This document shows positions 1 through 8,821 of a stretch of DNA of 64,000 bases, piece after piece. The stretch is from Streptomyces pristinaespiralis (lineage in GTDB: Bacteria > Actinomycetota > Actinomycetes > Streptomycetales > Streptomycetaceae). The notes under the pieces were generated by a model, which saw only the letters and a program-made list of their open reading frames with translations, did no database searches and was not told where the DNA came from. The DNA lies in assembly GCF_001278075.1 (NCBI RefSeq), contig NZ_CP011340.1, positions 5,763,501-5,827,500 on the forward strand, given 5' to 3'. Position 1 is the stretch's first letter; each line of letters begins with the position of its first letter. Made by a program: the position numbers and the translations under genes.

Positions 1-1034
1 GTCACCGTGATCCGGCCGTCGGTCTCCCACCGCACGTTCTCGAGCCGTGCGGAGCCCTTGACGGACGCACCGAGACGGGCGAGCCGCACCAGCCCTTCCG
101 CGTTGTTCTCACGCAGCAGCGTGGAGCGCATCCGCAGCATCGGCCCGAGGCCGTCGTGCACGGAGTCGTCCATGTACTCCAGTGCGAGCGGCCGTACGGC
201 GTCGACCATCTCGCGCAGATAGTCGTCCTCGTACTTGAGCACCGCCGGCTCACTGAGGCGGCCCAGCATCTCCACCCGGTAGAAGCGGCGCAGCACCCGG
301 TCCCGCAGCGCACCCGGCTCGGTGTTGGCGACGACGACGTCGAGGACCTCGCGGAGGTTGCCGTAGTAGCCCTCGGGGACGAGCTTCGCCGACCCGGCGT
401 TCTTGCCGTCGTCCCGCTTCGAGTAGTGGTAGCAGGTGTACGTGCCGAGGATCGAGACGACCTTGGCGGGGAAGTACGCCCGCATCATGTACAGCTGGTC
501 CTCGAGGCGGCGCTTGCCCTCGGGATAGGCGATGCCGTGCTCGCGCAGGAACGCGGTGCGGAACATCTTGTGCGGCGTGAGGCTGTCGAAGAGCGGAGCG
601 TCCCGCAGCGTGCACTTCTCGCGGTTCGTACGGAAGACGCCGTGCGGCACACCGCGGAAGTTGCTGGCCACCTTGCCGATGACGATGTCGGAGCCGTTCC
701 TGTGCCCCATGTCGTAGAGGCGGCGCAGCGCGTCCGTGCCCAGGTGGTCGTCCTGGTCGAGGAACTGGACGTACTCACCGAGGGCTTCGGCGACCCCGAT
801 GTTCCGCGGCTTGCCGGGCCAGCCGGAATTGGGGATGTGGATCACCCGGAAGTGGGGGTGCTCGGCCGCCAGCTTGTCGAGCCGCTCCGGGGTGTCGTCG
901 GTGGAGCCGTCATCGACGAAGAGGACCTCGAACTCCCCGGCCGGAAGGGTCTGGCGGACCAGGGAATCGATGCACGGGTCGATGTACTTCCCCGGGTTGT
1001 ACACCGGGATGACGACACTCACTTTGACCGACAC
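1..1034 (-). CDS. Family 2 glycosyltransferase (partial, C-terminus off the window)
   Basis: The reading frame opens at a GTG at 1034 and runs off the left edge, giving about 344 visible residues. The N-terminus (VSVVIPVYNPGKYI) and the DDGSTDDTPE and LDQDD segments are the nucleotide-sugar-binding and metal-binding motifs of a GT-A fold family 2 transferase. No membrane segment is seen in the visible part. The region after about residue 230 resembles the non-catalytic tail of large envelope glycosyltransferases and teichoic-acid-type enzymes, so the full protein could be bifunctional. It lies divergently from proB, beside the LCP and membrane genes implicated in envelope assembly. The acceptor and donor cannot be told from sequence. 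The ribosome-binding site before the GTG is weak, so the start is moderately certain. Confidence 0.9.
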   Translation of the reverse strand, partial: MSVKVSVVIPVYNPGKYIDPCIDSLVRQTLPAGEFEVLFVDDGSTDDTPERLDKLAAEHPHFRVIHIPNSGWPGKPRNIGVAEALGEYVQFLDQDDHLGTDALRRLYDMGHRNGSDIVIGKVASNFRGVPHGVFRTNREKCTLRDAPLFDSLTPHKMFRTAFLREHGIAYPEGKRRLEDQLYMMRAYFPAKVVSILGTYTCYHYSKRDDGKNAGSAKLVPEGYYGNLREVLDVVVANTEPGALRDRVLRRFYRVEMLGRLSEPAVLKYEDDYLREMVDAVRPLALEYMDDSVHDGLGPMLRMRSTLLRENNAEGLVRLARLGASVKGSARLENVRWETDGRITV

Positions 1035-1443
1035 AGCTGCGCCCCGTCTGTTGTGGGAACCGGAGTCGAAGGTGGCGGGCCGGAGACAGGCATGCGCCGG
1101 TACGGGCGCGGGCCACCGCCCACCGGCCACCCTAGCGGTTGGCCGGATCGAACAACCATCGCCACAGTCAACTCACGTCACGCGGCAGGCCCTTCCGGCG
1201 TGGCACCCTCCTTCCCGGGCCGGTGGCGACAGGTGCCGCCGGCCGGATGCTGCTGTCCAGCGAGCGGAATGCCCGCGCACACGAGCGGGGCGCTGGCATA
1301 CATTCGGCCTTGTGACAGAGGCGAGGCACGGCGTGACAGGACAGAGCCCGGAACAGCAGGCCGCGGGGCGTTCGGGAGGAGCCCCGGCGGGGCAGCCACC
1401 CGCCGCCCCCGCACCGGCGGGCACGGTTCCGGCGAGGGCCCAC

Positions 1444-2550
1444 GTGACCGCCGCCCGCCGGATCGTCGTCAAGGTCGGCTCCTCCTCCCTGACCACCGCC
1501 GCCGGAGGGCTCGACGCCGACCGGGTGGACGCCCTGGTCGACGTGCTGGCCAAGGTCCGCAGCGGCGGCGAGAAGGAGATAGTGCTCGTCTCCTCCGGCG
1601 CCATCGCCGCAGGTCTCGCGCCGCTCGGGCTCACCCGCCGGCCCAAGGACCTGGCCCGTCAGCAGGCCGCCGCCAGCGTCGGCCAGGGCCTGCTCGTCGC
1701 CCGCTACACCGCGTCCTTCGCCCGCTACGGCGTCCGCGTCGGCCAGGTGCTGCTGACCAGCGACGACACCAGCCGCCGCGCCCACTACCGCAACGCGTAC
1801 CGGACCTTGGACCAGCTCCTGGCCATGGGCGCCCTCCCGGTCGTCAACGAGAACGACACCGTCGCCACCGACGAGATCCGCTTCGGCGACAACGACCGGC
1901 TCGCCGCGCTCGTCGCCCACCTCGTACGGGCCGACCTGCTGATCCTGCTCTCCGACGTCGACGGCCTGTACGACGGCGACCCGGCCCGTCCCGACACCAG
2001 CCGCATCGAGGAGGTGCACGGCCCCGAGGACATCGCCCATGTGCAGATCGGCAGCGCGGGCAAGGCGGGCGTCGGCACCGGCGGCATGGTCACCAAGGTC
2101 GAGGCGGCCCGGATCGCCGCGGCCGCCGGCGTACCCGTGGTCCTGACGTCCGCGAGCCGCGCCGCCGACGCGCTCTCGGGCCGTGACACCGGCACGTACT
2201 TCCACGCCACCGGACGCCGCTCCGCCGACCGGCTGCTGTGGCTGGCGCACGCCTCCACGCCGCAGGGTTCCCTCACCCTCGACGAGGGCGCCGTACGGGC
2301 CGTCGTCGAGAACAGGAAGTCGCTGCTGCCCGCGGGCATCGCCGCCGTGGACGGCGAGTTCAGCGCCGGGGACCCGGTGGAGCTGCGCGACGCCGCAGGC
2401 CGGCCGGTCGCGCGAGGGCTGGTGAACTTCGACGCCAAGGAGATCCCCCGGATGGCCGGCCGCTCCACCAGGGAACTGGGCAAGGAGCTCGGCCCGGAGT
2501 ACGAGCGGGAAGTCGTACACAGGGACGATCTGGTCGTCCTCCAGACGTGA
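1444..2550 (+). CDS. proB: Glutamate 5-kinase
   Basis: ProB phosphorylates glutamate to glutamyl-5-phosphate with ATP, the first and feedback-controlled step of proline synthesis in the cytoplasm. The protein (368 residues from this start) has the amino-acid-kinase motif VVKVGSSSL near residue 7, VSSGAIAAG near 49, NENDTVATDEI near 134, and a C-terminal PUA domain from about 283. I chose GTG 1444 because GAGGG lies 5 bases upstream, the length matches the family, and the upstream codons (1333-1443) are Pro/Ala/Gly-rich with weaker third-position GC bias. In-frame GTGs at 1333 (GAGG nearby) and 1312 would add 37 or 44 residues and cannot be excluded. proA follows after one small gene, so the two proline genes are close but not strictly adjacent. 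Confidence 0.96.
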   Translation: MTAARRIVVKVGSSSLTTAAGGLDADRVDALVDVLAKVRSGGEKEIVLVSSGAIAAGLAPLGLTRRPKDLARQQAAASVGQGLLVARYTASFARYGVRVGQVLLTSDDTSRRAHYRNAYRTLDQLLAMGALPVVNENDTVATDEIRFGDNDRLAALVAHLVRADLLILLSDVDGLYDGDPARPDTSRIEEVHGPEDIAHVQIGSAGKAGVGTGGMVTKVEAARIAAAAGVPVVLTSASRAADALSGRDTGTYFHATGRRSADRLLWLAHASTPQGSLTLDEGAVRAVVENRKSLLPAGIAAVDGEFSAGDPVELRDAAGRPVARGLVNFDAKEIPRMAGRSTRELGKELGPEYEREVVHRDDLVVLQT

Positions 2551-2871
2551 AAAGGCGGAAAGTCCCGCCATCTGGCAGAGACCTTTACCAAAACCGCCCC
2601 ACGCCCCGCCGTGGGCTGGTCAACTTTGTTGCGGGGGAACGCGGGGTTCGGCACGACGACGCAGCACGACGCAGCAGCAGGGAGGCCGCCGGTGAGACGA
2701 GCGCGCCCAGGGGATGCGCCCCGAGGGAACGGGAAGCTGCCGGGCGTCCGCCGGTCGGTGGGCGAGGAGCGGGCTCTGACCAGCGTCGGGGCAGGGGCCG
2801 ACTTCGGCGACGGACACGGTGACGCGCGCGGCGAGGGGCGGGCCGACGGCGACACCGCCCGCGGGGACCGG
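2551..2871. other. Intergenic region with a weak hairpin
   Basis: This stretch of about 320 bases after proB contains a short inverted repeat, CCCACG at 2598-2603 and CGTGGG at 2610-2615 with a 6-base loop, that may end the proB message, though no T-run follows. An open frame crosses the rest but is rich in Gly/Arg/Ala and shows weaker third-position bias than the gene that starts at 2872, so I treat it as noncoding. I see no clear promoter. Confidence 0.4.
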
Positions 2872-3294
2872 ATGAAGATCCAGGAGCAGGGGACCGGGAC
2901 CGGCACCGCGGAGGCCGGGACACGGCCGGACGCCGCCGGCGAGGAGCGGGTGCTGTCCCGCCTCTGGCACATCACGCTCAGCGTCTCCGGCCGGGAGGCC
3001 CCCCTCAAGGAGGTCCGCCGCGGCCTCGAACAGCTGGCTCACGACCACCCCTTCCTGCTCACCAGCCGGTACGCCAACGACCACGCGGAGATCCGCTACT
3101 GGGAGGAGGCGCGCGACCTGCACGACGCGGCCGCGGTCGCCCTGCGGCTGTGGGGCGAGCACCGTTCCACGGCCAACCTGCCGCCGTGGGAGATCGTCGG
3201 CCTCGAGGTCATCGACCGGCAGACCTATCACCAGCGCGTCGCGGAGGGTTACGGCCCGCCGCCGGCCGCGCGGGTGGGAGTGCACCCCTTCTGA
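2872..3294 (+). CDS. Conserved hypothetical protein between proB and proA
   Basis: This 140-residue soluble protein is not one I recognise by function. The first 25 residues are a Gly/Thr/Ala-rich segment. From about residue 26 a compact domain begins ([11 protein letters not shown]) with a His/Asp/Glu-rich middle ([19 protein letters not shown]) and an aromatic C-terminal part ([13 protein letters not shown]). No signal peptide or membrane helix is visible. ATG 2872 is preceded by GGGGACC and is where strong coding bias begins; the same frame is open upstream to 2611 but looks noncoding. Position between proB and proA suggests shared expression with the proline genes but does not prove a role there. 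Confidence 0.75.
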   Translation: MKIQEQGTGTGTAEAGTRPDAAGEERVLSRLWHITLSVSGREAPLKEVRRGLEQLAHDHPFLLTSRYANDHAEIRYWEEARDLHDAAAVALRLWGEHRSTANLPPWEIVGLEVIDRQTYHQRVAEGYGPPPAARVGVHPF

Positions 3295-3416
3295 GGGCCG
3301 GGGGGTGCCGGGTCGTCGAGCTTCGCGACGTCGACGAGCCGGGCGCCGCGAGGCGGTCCGTCTCGGACTGCGGGATACGGGAGGGACGCCCGCGGGCGGC
3401 GCATTACGCTTCCTGT

Positions 3417-4709
3417 ATGACGTCGCTCTCTTCGGTTTCGCCCTACGACAACATGTCCCCGGTCGCCCAGGTGGCCTACCGGGCCCGCGCAGCGGCCGCC
3501 GACCTCGCGCCGCTGCCGCGCTCGGCCAAGGACGACGCGCTGCTCGCGATGGCCGACGCCCTGGAGGTCCGCACCAGCGAGATCGTCGAGGCCAACGCCG
3601 AGGACGTCGCCCGCGCCCGTGAGGCGGGGACCAGCGAGACGGTCATCGACCGGCTGACGCTCACTCCCGAGCGGGTGCGTGCCATCGCCGCCGATGTGCG
3701 TCACGTGGCGGCGCTGCCCGACCCCGTCGGCGAGGTGGTGCGCGGCTCGACCCTGCCCAACGGCATCGACCTTCGCCAGGTGCGGGTGCCGCTCGGCGTC
3801 GTCGGCATCATCTACGAGGCCCGGCCGAACGTCACCGTGGACGCCGCCGCGCTGTGCCTGAAGTCGGGCAACGCGGTGCTGCTGCGCGGCTCGTCCTCCG
3901 CCTACTCCTCCAACACCGCCCTGGTGCGGGTGCTGCGGGACGCCGTCGGCGGCTCCGGGCTGCCGGCCGACGCCGTACAGCTGGTGCCGGGCGAGAGCCG
4001 GGACTCCGTACGCGAACTGATGCGGGCCCGCGGCATGGTCGACGTGCTGATCCCCCGGGGCGGCGCCTCGCTGATCCGCACGGTCGTCGAGCAGTCCACC
4101 GTGCCGGTCATCGAGACGGGCACCGGTAACTGCCATGTCTACGTGGACGCCGAGACCGACATCGACATGGCCGTCGAGATCCTGATCAACTCCAAGGCGC
4201 AGCGGCCGAGCGTCTGCAACGCCGCGGAGACCCTCCTCGTCCACAAGGACATCGCGGCCGCCTTCCTGCCGCGCGCCCTCGACGCACTCGCGGACGCCGG
4301 GGTGACTGTGCACGGCGACGAACGCGTCATCGAGTACGCGGACGCCACCAAGGCCACGATCGTGCCCGCCACCACGGAGGACTGGGAGACGGAGTACCTC
4401 TCCTACGACATCGCCGCCGCCGTCGTCGAGTCCCTGGAGTCGGCCGTCGCCCACATCCGTCTCTGGTCCTCCGGTCACACCGAGGCGATCGTCACCACCT
4501 CGCAGGCCGCCGCCCGGCGATTCACCCAGTTGGTGGACTCCACGACGGTCGCGGTCAACGCGTCCACCCGTTTCACCGACGGCGGTCAGTTCGGATTCGG
4601 CGCCGAGATCGGCATCTCGACGCAGAAGCTGCACGCGCGCGGTCCGATGGGGCTGCCCGAGCTGACCTCGACGAAGTACATCGTGACGGGTGACGGCCAC
4701 ACACGGTGA
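3417..4709 (+). CDS. proA: Gamma-glutamyl phosphate reductase
   Basis: ProA reduces glutamyl-5-phosphate to glutamate-5-semialdehyde with NADPH, the second step of proline synthesis. The 430-residue protein has the aldehyde-dehydrogenase-like fold motifs [16 protein letters not shown] (NADPH-binding half), PRGGASLI and the catalytic cysteine in [12 protein letters not shown] near residue 267. No Shine-Dalgarno sequence precedes ATG 3417. Instead TACGCT at 3405-3410 sits exactly 6 bases before it, the spacing expected if transcription starts at the A of ATG, so I predict a leaderless mRNA. An internal ATG at 3453 would give a protein closer to the E. coli start and is an alternative. Confidence 0.97.
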   Translation: MTSLSSVSPYDNMSPVAQVAYRARAAAADLAPLPRSAKDDALLAMADALEVRTSEIVEANAEDVARAREAGTSETVIDRLTLTPERVRAIAADVRHVAALPDPVGEVVRGSTLPNGIDLRQVRVPLGVVGIIYEARPNVTVDAAALCLKSGNAVLLRGSSSAYSSNTALVRVLRDAVGGSGLPADAVQLVPGESRDSVRELMRARGMVDVLIPRGGASLIRTVVEQSTVPVIETGTGNCHVYVDAETDIDMAVEILINSKAQRPSVCNAAETLLVHKDIAAAFLPRALDALADAGVTVHGDERVIEYADATKATIVPATTEDWETEYLSYDIAAAVVESLESAVAHIRLWSSGHTEAIVTTSQAAARRFTQLVDSTTVAVNASTRFTDGGQFGFGAEIGISTQKLHARGPMGLPELTSTKYIVTGDGHTR

Positions 4710-4727
4710 CCGTCAGCGGGGCGCCGC

Positions 4728-4742
4728 CCCGGGTCACCCGGG
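4728..4742 (+). terminator. Possible proA terminator hairpin
   Basis: CCCGGG, a three-base loop TCA, then CCCGGG forms a six-pair stem 18 bases after the proA stop. There is no T-tract, so termination efficiency is uncertain. Confidence 0.35.
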
Positions 4743-4799
4743 CGGGGAGAGTTTGCGCACTCCCTGCCCAAACCGGGCCCCCCGGTCTACTCTGAGAAC

Positions 4800-5429
4800 G
4801 TGCCGGACGACGTGGGGGGCAAGCCGTTCCAGGACGGCGGGGACCCTGAGGACTCTGTCGACCGCGGGGGCGCGGACGAGGACTTCGCCACCGTGGTGTT
4901 CGACGAGGACTTCGTACGGGCCGCCAAGATCCACGAGCCGAGCGCGGTGGAGCGGCTGCTGGCCGCCGCCGAGGCCCGCGCCGAGGCGGACGCCGCCCGG
5001 TCCGGCACACGGGGACACTCTCCCGACGACGACCTCTACGACAGCCGCCACGCCCCCGGCCACCGTCGCCGCGGCTACGACCACGACGACGAGGACGACG
5101 AGGACGCGGGCCCCGACGGCGACTGGTCGGGCCCCTACGGGCGGCACGGCGGCGCCCTGCGCCCCTATCGCGGCACCGCGCGCTGGCACCGGCCGGTGGC
5201 CTGGCTGCTGGCCCTGCTGATGGGCATAGGGATGGTCGCCCTCGCCTTCACCGCCGTGTACCGCGGAGCCTCGAACAGCAACCGGCAGGATCCGGTCCCG
5301 CAGCCGGTACGGACGGGTGTGGACGCGCCCCCGACGGGAGCCACGGTCAGCGGGCGGGGCAACGGCCCCGTCGCCACACCGCTCGAGCGCTCCGCCCCGC
5401 CGGTCTCCGCGGTGCCGCCGGCTCCCTGA
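4800..5429 (+). CDS. Single-pass membrane protein with VVFDE/SAVER motif (tandem paralogue A)
   Basis: This 209-residue protein starts at GTG 4800. The cytoplasmic part carries the motif VVFDEDFVRAAKIHEPSAVE (about residues 32-51), then an acidic, His/Tyr/Arg/Asp-rich linker. One membrane helix follows (about 135-156, LLALLMGIGMVALAFTAVY) and then a short Pro/Thr-rich outer tail of about 50 residues. The next gene carries the same motif followed by a helix, so the two are tandem paralogues. TACTCT at 4788-4793 lies 6 bases before GTG, suggesting a leaderless transcript. Function is unknown. The S. coelicolor counterpart neighbourhood around SCO2578 has been tied to spore-envelope synthesis, which is only contextual support for an envelope role. 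Confidence 0.88.
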   Translation: MPDDVGGKPFQDGGDPEDSVDRGGADEDFATVVFDEDFVRAAKIHEPSAVERLLAAAEARAEADAARSGTRGHSPDDDLYDSRHAPGHRRRGYDHDDEDDEDAGPDGDWSGPYGRHGGALRPYRGTARWHRPVAWLLALLMGIGMVALAFTAVYRGASNSNRQDPVPQPVRTGVDAPPTGATVSGRGNGPVATPLERSAPPVSAVPPAP

Positions 5430-5551
5430 GACCCCCGCGTCTGCCGGGGCTCCCGCGCTCCGTGAGGCCCACGCGCCGGCCGCCGATACCCCTCGGGGAC
5501 CCGGTGCGCAACTTGGTGAGAACTCGTCAGAACTTGTCGTGTACCAGGGCG

Positions 5552-5579
5552 TTTACCGCGTGCCCGCCAGACCTACCCT
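5552..5579 (+). promoter_or_regulatory. Predicted promoter producing a leaderless mRNA
   Basis: A -35-like TTTACC (5552-5557), a 16-base spacer and a -10-like TACCCT (5574-5579) end 6 bases before ATG 5586. Initiation at or next to the A of the start codon is predicted. Confidence 0.55.
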
Positions 5580-5585
5580 GAAAGT

Positions 5586-6662
5586 ATGGCTGGGCGTGGA
5601 GACCCGCCCGAGGGGACTCCCGAGGGGCTCCCCGGCGGTGGAGATGACGAGTACGGATCGGTCGTCTTCGACGAATCGTTCATCCGTGCTGCCCGCGTCC
5701 AGGAATTCTCCGCAGTGGAGCGGATGGGCGAGGACGCGCCGGCCGTGCGCAGCCTCCCCACCTGGAACGCCGGACGGGCCCCCGGCCAGATCCTGCTGCT
5801 GGTCCTGCTCGTCGTCATCGCCTTCGGCACCGCGATCTACCTGGGTGTCCGGCACCCCTACCAGCCGCCCCAGGCCCGGCAGGCCGAGCAGATGCGGGTC
5901 CTCGTCGTCCCGCTCGCACCGCAGGGCCCGGTGCCGGGCGGCTCGCCCGCCGAGCTCTACGCGAGCAGCCCGGCCGGGCAGTTCCGCAAGGGGGCCGCGG
6001 GCATCACCATGCCGCCCGTGCGCCGGACCGAGCACTTCTCCGAGACGCAGGTGATGACCGCGCTGGCGACGGTCAAGGACTACCTGGTGACGTCGTCGCT
6101 CGACCCCGACGTCCTTACCGGTGACGCCGTCCAGCCCGTACGCACCCTGCTCCATCCGGACCAGATGACGCAGTTCGACCGGAGCGTCGCGTCACCGGCC
6201 GCCGACGGCCGGCACGCCGCCACCGGCTGGCTCGTGCGCTTCGACCCCGCGAAGGTCGCCCTCGCGGATCCCGACGTGCGCGTACGGGGCACGCTCACCG
6301 TCACCGAGGCGGGGACCGGAGCCCTGGAGATCGTCTCCGAGCACACCTTCGTCTACGCGCTGCGCCGGGCGGCCGTCAGCGGTCCCGGCACGGACGAGGC
6401 GTCCCTCTTCACCGTCCGCCGCGAGCTCCACTTCCGCTTCGACCGCGACGATCTCGCGCACCATCGCCTGGAGCTGCGGGTCAGCAACCTCCAGGCCGGG
6501 CCGCAGGCCTGCTCGTCCGACGTGTCGGGCGCACTGCATCCGCTGCTGTCAGGACAGCGGGCGGATTCCGACGGCCCGGCCGGCACCGACCCGTATGCGA
6601 CGGGCCGGGCCACCGTGGCGTTGTGCGGGTCCCTCGCCCCGGAGGCTCAGCCCTCGCCCTGA
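5586..6662 (+). CDS. Membrane-anchored protein with VVFDE/SAVER motif (tandem paralogue B)
   Basis: This 358-residue protein repeats the cytoplasmic motif of its upstream neighbour (VVFDESFIRAARVQEFSAVE, about residues 24-43), followed by one membrane helix at about 69-88 (ILLLVLLVVIAFGTAIYLGV). Unlike the neighbour it has a large outer domain of about 270 residues, predicted to face outward, with two cysteines far apart (ACSSDVSG and VALCGSLAP) that could form a disulphide. No enzyme motif is visible. Transcription is likely from the promoter immediately upstream, without a leader. The gene converges on the M48 protease gene with a 16-base overlap of coding ends (6647-6662). Function is unrecognised; conserved position in the envelope cluster is the only clue. 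Confidence 0.9.
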   Translation: MAGRGDPPEGTPEGLPGGGDDEYGSVVFDESFIRAARVQEFSAVERMGEDAPAVRSLPTWNAGRAPGQILLLVLLVVIAFGTAIYLGVRHPYQPPQARQAEQMRVLVVPLAPQGPVPGGSPAELYASSPAGQFRKGAAGITMPPVRRTEHFSETQVMTALATVKDYLVTSSLDPDVLTGDAVQPVRTLLHPDQMTQFDRSVASPAADGRHAATGWLVRFDPAKVALADPDVRVRGTLTVTEAGTGALEIVSEHTFVYALRRAAVSGPGTDEASLFTVRRELHFRFDRDDLAHHRLELRVSNLQAGPQACSSDVSGALHPLLSGQRADSDGPAGTDPYATGRATVALCGSLAPEAQPSP

Positions 6663-7744
6663 GAGCTGCCGCCGCCCGCCGGTCCTGCGCCGTTGCCGTC
6701 GCCGGCGGTCCCGCCCGCCGCGCCGCCGTTGCCCATGAACTTGTCCCGCAGCTTGCCGCCGAGGTCGCCGGCCCCGCCCGCTATGTCGCCGACGAGCTTC
6801 ATCAGCGGGTCCTTGCTGGTGCGCACCGTGTCGGCGTAGTGCGAGGCGGACTCACGGAAGGAGTCGGTGACCGAGGTGTCCTTGTCCTCGGTGCGGCGCG
6901 GGTAGTGGCCGTCCATGATCCGCTGGTAGTCGCGGCTCTCCGCCCACTTCTTCAGCTCGGCGGCGCGCACCGTGGTGAACGGGTGGGACCGGGGGAGCAC
7001 ATTGAGGATCTTCAGGACCGAGTCGCGCAGGTCGCCCGCGGACTCGTACTCCTCCGCCTGCTTCAAGAACGCGTCCACGTTCATCTCGTGCAGGTGGTTA
7101 CCGCCGGCGATCTTCATCAGGCCGCGCATCGAGGCCCGGAGGTCCTGCCCCACGAGCAGGCCCGCCCGGTCCGCCGACAGCTCCGACTTGCGGAACCACT
7201 CACGCAGCGCCGTGACGATCGCCATGATCGCCACATTGCCCAGCGGTATCCAGGCGACCTTCAGCGCCAGTCCGGTGAGGAATAGGAGGACCGTGCGGTA
7301 GACGGAGTGCCCCGAGAGGGCGTGGCCGACCTCGTGGCCGACGACCGCGCGCATCTCCTCCTCGTCGAGGAGCTCCACGAGCCCGGTCGTGAGAACGATG
7401 ATCGGCTCGTCCAGGCCGATGCACATGGCGTTGGGACGCGGGTCCTGCGTCACGTACATCGCGGGGACCTTCTCGAGGTCCAGGATGTAGCAGGCGTCGC
7501 GCAGCATGTCGTTGAGATGCGCGAACTGGGCGTCGCTCACCCGCACCGAGTCGGAGAGGAAGAGCAGTCGCAGGCTGCGCTCGGGAAGCAGCGCGCTGAG
7601 TGCCTTGAAAACGGTGTCGAAGCCGCTGAGCTTGCGCAGGGCGACGAGCGCCGAGCGGTCCGCGGGGTGTTCGTAGGCCCGTGAGGAGATCTCCGGGAAG
7701 CGCTTGCGCTGCCTGCTCGGTACCTGCTCGTGGCTGCTGGTCAT
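6647..7744 (-). CDS. M48-family zinc metalloprotease (HtpX-like)
   Basis: This 365-residue protein has the zinc motif HEVGH in VVGHEVGHALSGHS with a glutamate third ligand in SELSADRAG, the signature of M48 peptidases that degrade membrane or misfolded proteins. A hydrophobic stretch (TVLLFLTGLALKVAWIPLGNVAIMAIV) follows the zinc helix and could embed or contact the membrane. There is no N-terminal signal peptide, so the catalytic domain is probably cytoplasmic. The C-terminal 35 residues are Gly/Ala-rich and disordered. ATG 7744 is preceded by AGGGGG on this strand. The gene converges on paralogue B and is divergent from a small membrane-protein gene, from which it is separated by about 170 bases that include a -10-like TACGCT on the minus strand. 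Confidence 0.93.
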   Translation of the reverse strand: MTSSHEQVPSRQRKRFPEISSRAYEHPADRSALVALRKLSGFDTVFKALSALLPERSLRLLFLSDSVRVSDAQFAHLNDMLRDACYILDLEKVPAMYVTQDPRPNAMCIGLDEPIIVLTTGLVELLDEEEMRAVVGHEVGHALSGHSVYRTVLLFLTGLALKVAWIPLGNVAIMAIVTALREWFRKSELSADRAGLLVGQDLRASMRGLMKIAGGNHLHEMNVDAFLKQAEEYESAGDLRDSVLKILNVLPRSHPFTTVRAAELKKWAESRDYQRIMDGHYPRRTEDKDTSVTDSFRESASHYADTVRTSKDPLMKLVGDIAGGAGDLGGKLRDKFMGNGGAAGGTAGDGNGAGPAGGGSSQGEG

Positions 7745-7915
7745 GGTGCCCCCTGTTGGTGCGAGTCCTCGCTCGTCCCCCTGACGGACCCCAGCGTAGG
7801 GGCTGGGGCCGCGGCACGGTGGGGCCTGTGGACAACTCCGGGAACCCCTGTGACGGCGTCTGCGGTGGGCACAACGACTGAGTCGGCGTGAGCGTGCCCG
7901 GGAGGCCCGCATACG

Positions 7916-8128
7916 ATGTCCGCGAAGTCTCCGACTCCCACTCCCGATCGATTGGTCCTGTTGAAGATGAGCCTCACCGGCACCGCCGCCAACCTGGTCA
8001 CTCTCGCCGAGGGCGCCGAGCACGGCGGCAACCACGAAAGCCTCAGCCCGTACGTGACCGGCATCGGCGCCTTCGTCGCCCTGATGCTGCTGCTGTGGAT
8101 CACCACCCGCTTCAACCGCGACCGCTGA
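7916..8128 (+). CDS. Small single-pass membrane protein
   Basis: This 70-residue protein has a polar N-terminus and one membrane helix near the C-terminus ([19 protein letters not shown]), ending in a basic FNRDR tail that favours a cytoplasmic C-terminus. GGGAGG at 7900-7905 precedes ATG 7916 at 10 bases. It sits just upstream of nadD (38-base gap). No function is recognised. Strong third-position GC bias throughout supports it as a real gene. Confidence 0.75.
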   Translation: MSAKSPTPTPDRLVLLKMSLTGTAANLVTLAEGAEHGGNHESLSPYVTGIGAFVALMLLLWITTRFNRDR

Positions 8129-8166
8129 TCCCTGGCCGGCGGCCGGTGCCAGTAGGCTCTGCACGC

Positions 8167-8802
8167 ATGGGAGAGCAGATAGTGGCCGACGGCTCCGGCG
8201 CCGGATCCGGTCCGGGCAGACGCCGACTCGGCGTGATGGGCGGGACGTTCGACCCGATCCACCACGGACACCTGGTGGCCGCCAGCGAGGTGGCCGCCCT
8301 CTTCCACCTCGACGAGGTGGTGTTCGTACCGACCGGGCAGCCGTGGCAGAAGAGCCACAAGAACGTGTCACCGGCCGAGGACCGCTATCTCATGACGGTC
8401 ATCGCCACGGCGTCCAACCCGCAGTTCTCGGTGAGCCGTATCGACATCGACCGCGGCGGCCCGACGTACACGATCGACACCCTGCGGGACCTGCACTCCC
8501 TCAACGAGGACTCGGACCTGTTCTTCATCACGGGTGCCGACGCGCTCTCCCAGATCCTCGGCTGGCGGAACGCCGAGGAACTGTTCTCGCTCGCCCACTT
8601 CATCGGGGTGACCCGGCCGGGCCATGATCTGACGGACGACGGCCTGCCCGAGGGCGGAGTCTCCTTGGTGGAGGTTCCGGCGCTGGCGATCTCGTCGACC
8701 GACTGCAGGGAGAGAGTCGCCCAGGGGGACCCGGTCTGGTACCTGGTGCCGGACGGTGTGGTGCGCTACATCGACAAGCGCCAGTTGTACCGCGGCGAAT
8801 GA
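8167..8802 (+). CDS. nadD: Nicotinate-nucleotide adenylyltransferase
   Basis: NadD joins nicotinate mononucleotide and ATP to give deamido-NAD in the last shared steps of NAD synthesis. The 211-residue protein carries the nucleotidyltransferase motif [12 protein letters not shown] (about residues 25-36), the ITGADAL substrate loop, and a C-terminal [10 protein letters not shown] element equivalent to the family's ISST-x-x-R motif. ATG 8167 was chosen because TAGGCT at 8153-8158 lies 8 bases upstream, giving an almost leaderless message. The order nadD, LCP gene, rsfS, phosphatase is the common actinobacterial arrangement, and 19 bases separate nadD from the next start. Confidence 0.97.
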   Translation: MGEQIVADGSGAGSGPGRRRLGVMGGTFDPIHHGHLVAASEVAALFHLDEVVFVPTGQPWQKSHKNVSPAEDRYLMTVIATASNPQFSVSRIDIDRGGPTYTIDTLRDLHSLNEDSDLFFITGADALSQILGWRNAEELFSLAHFIGVTRPGHDLTDDGLPEGGVSLVEVPALAISSTDCRERVAQGDPVWYLVPDGVVRYIDKRQLYRGE

Positions 8803-8821
8803 GCCGCGGAGAGGGGCACCG

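Noticed and set aside
1168..2571. Long antisense open frame opposite proB
   Set aside because: It mirrors the codon structure of proB, a common artefact in GC-rich DNA, and shows no recognisable domain. The same applies to the large antisense frames opposite lepA, leuS, leuA, tricorn and others.
7828..7836. DnaA box-like TTGTCCACA (minus strand) and TTATCCACA at 21701-21709
   Set aside because: Single isolated matches; no cluster of boxes, AT-rich unwinding element or dnaA/dnaN genes nearby, so no origin of replication is claimed.
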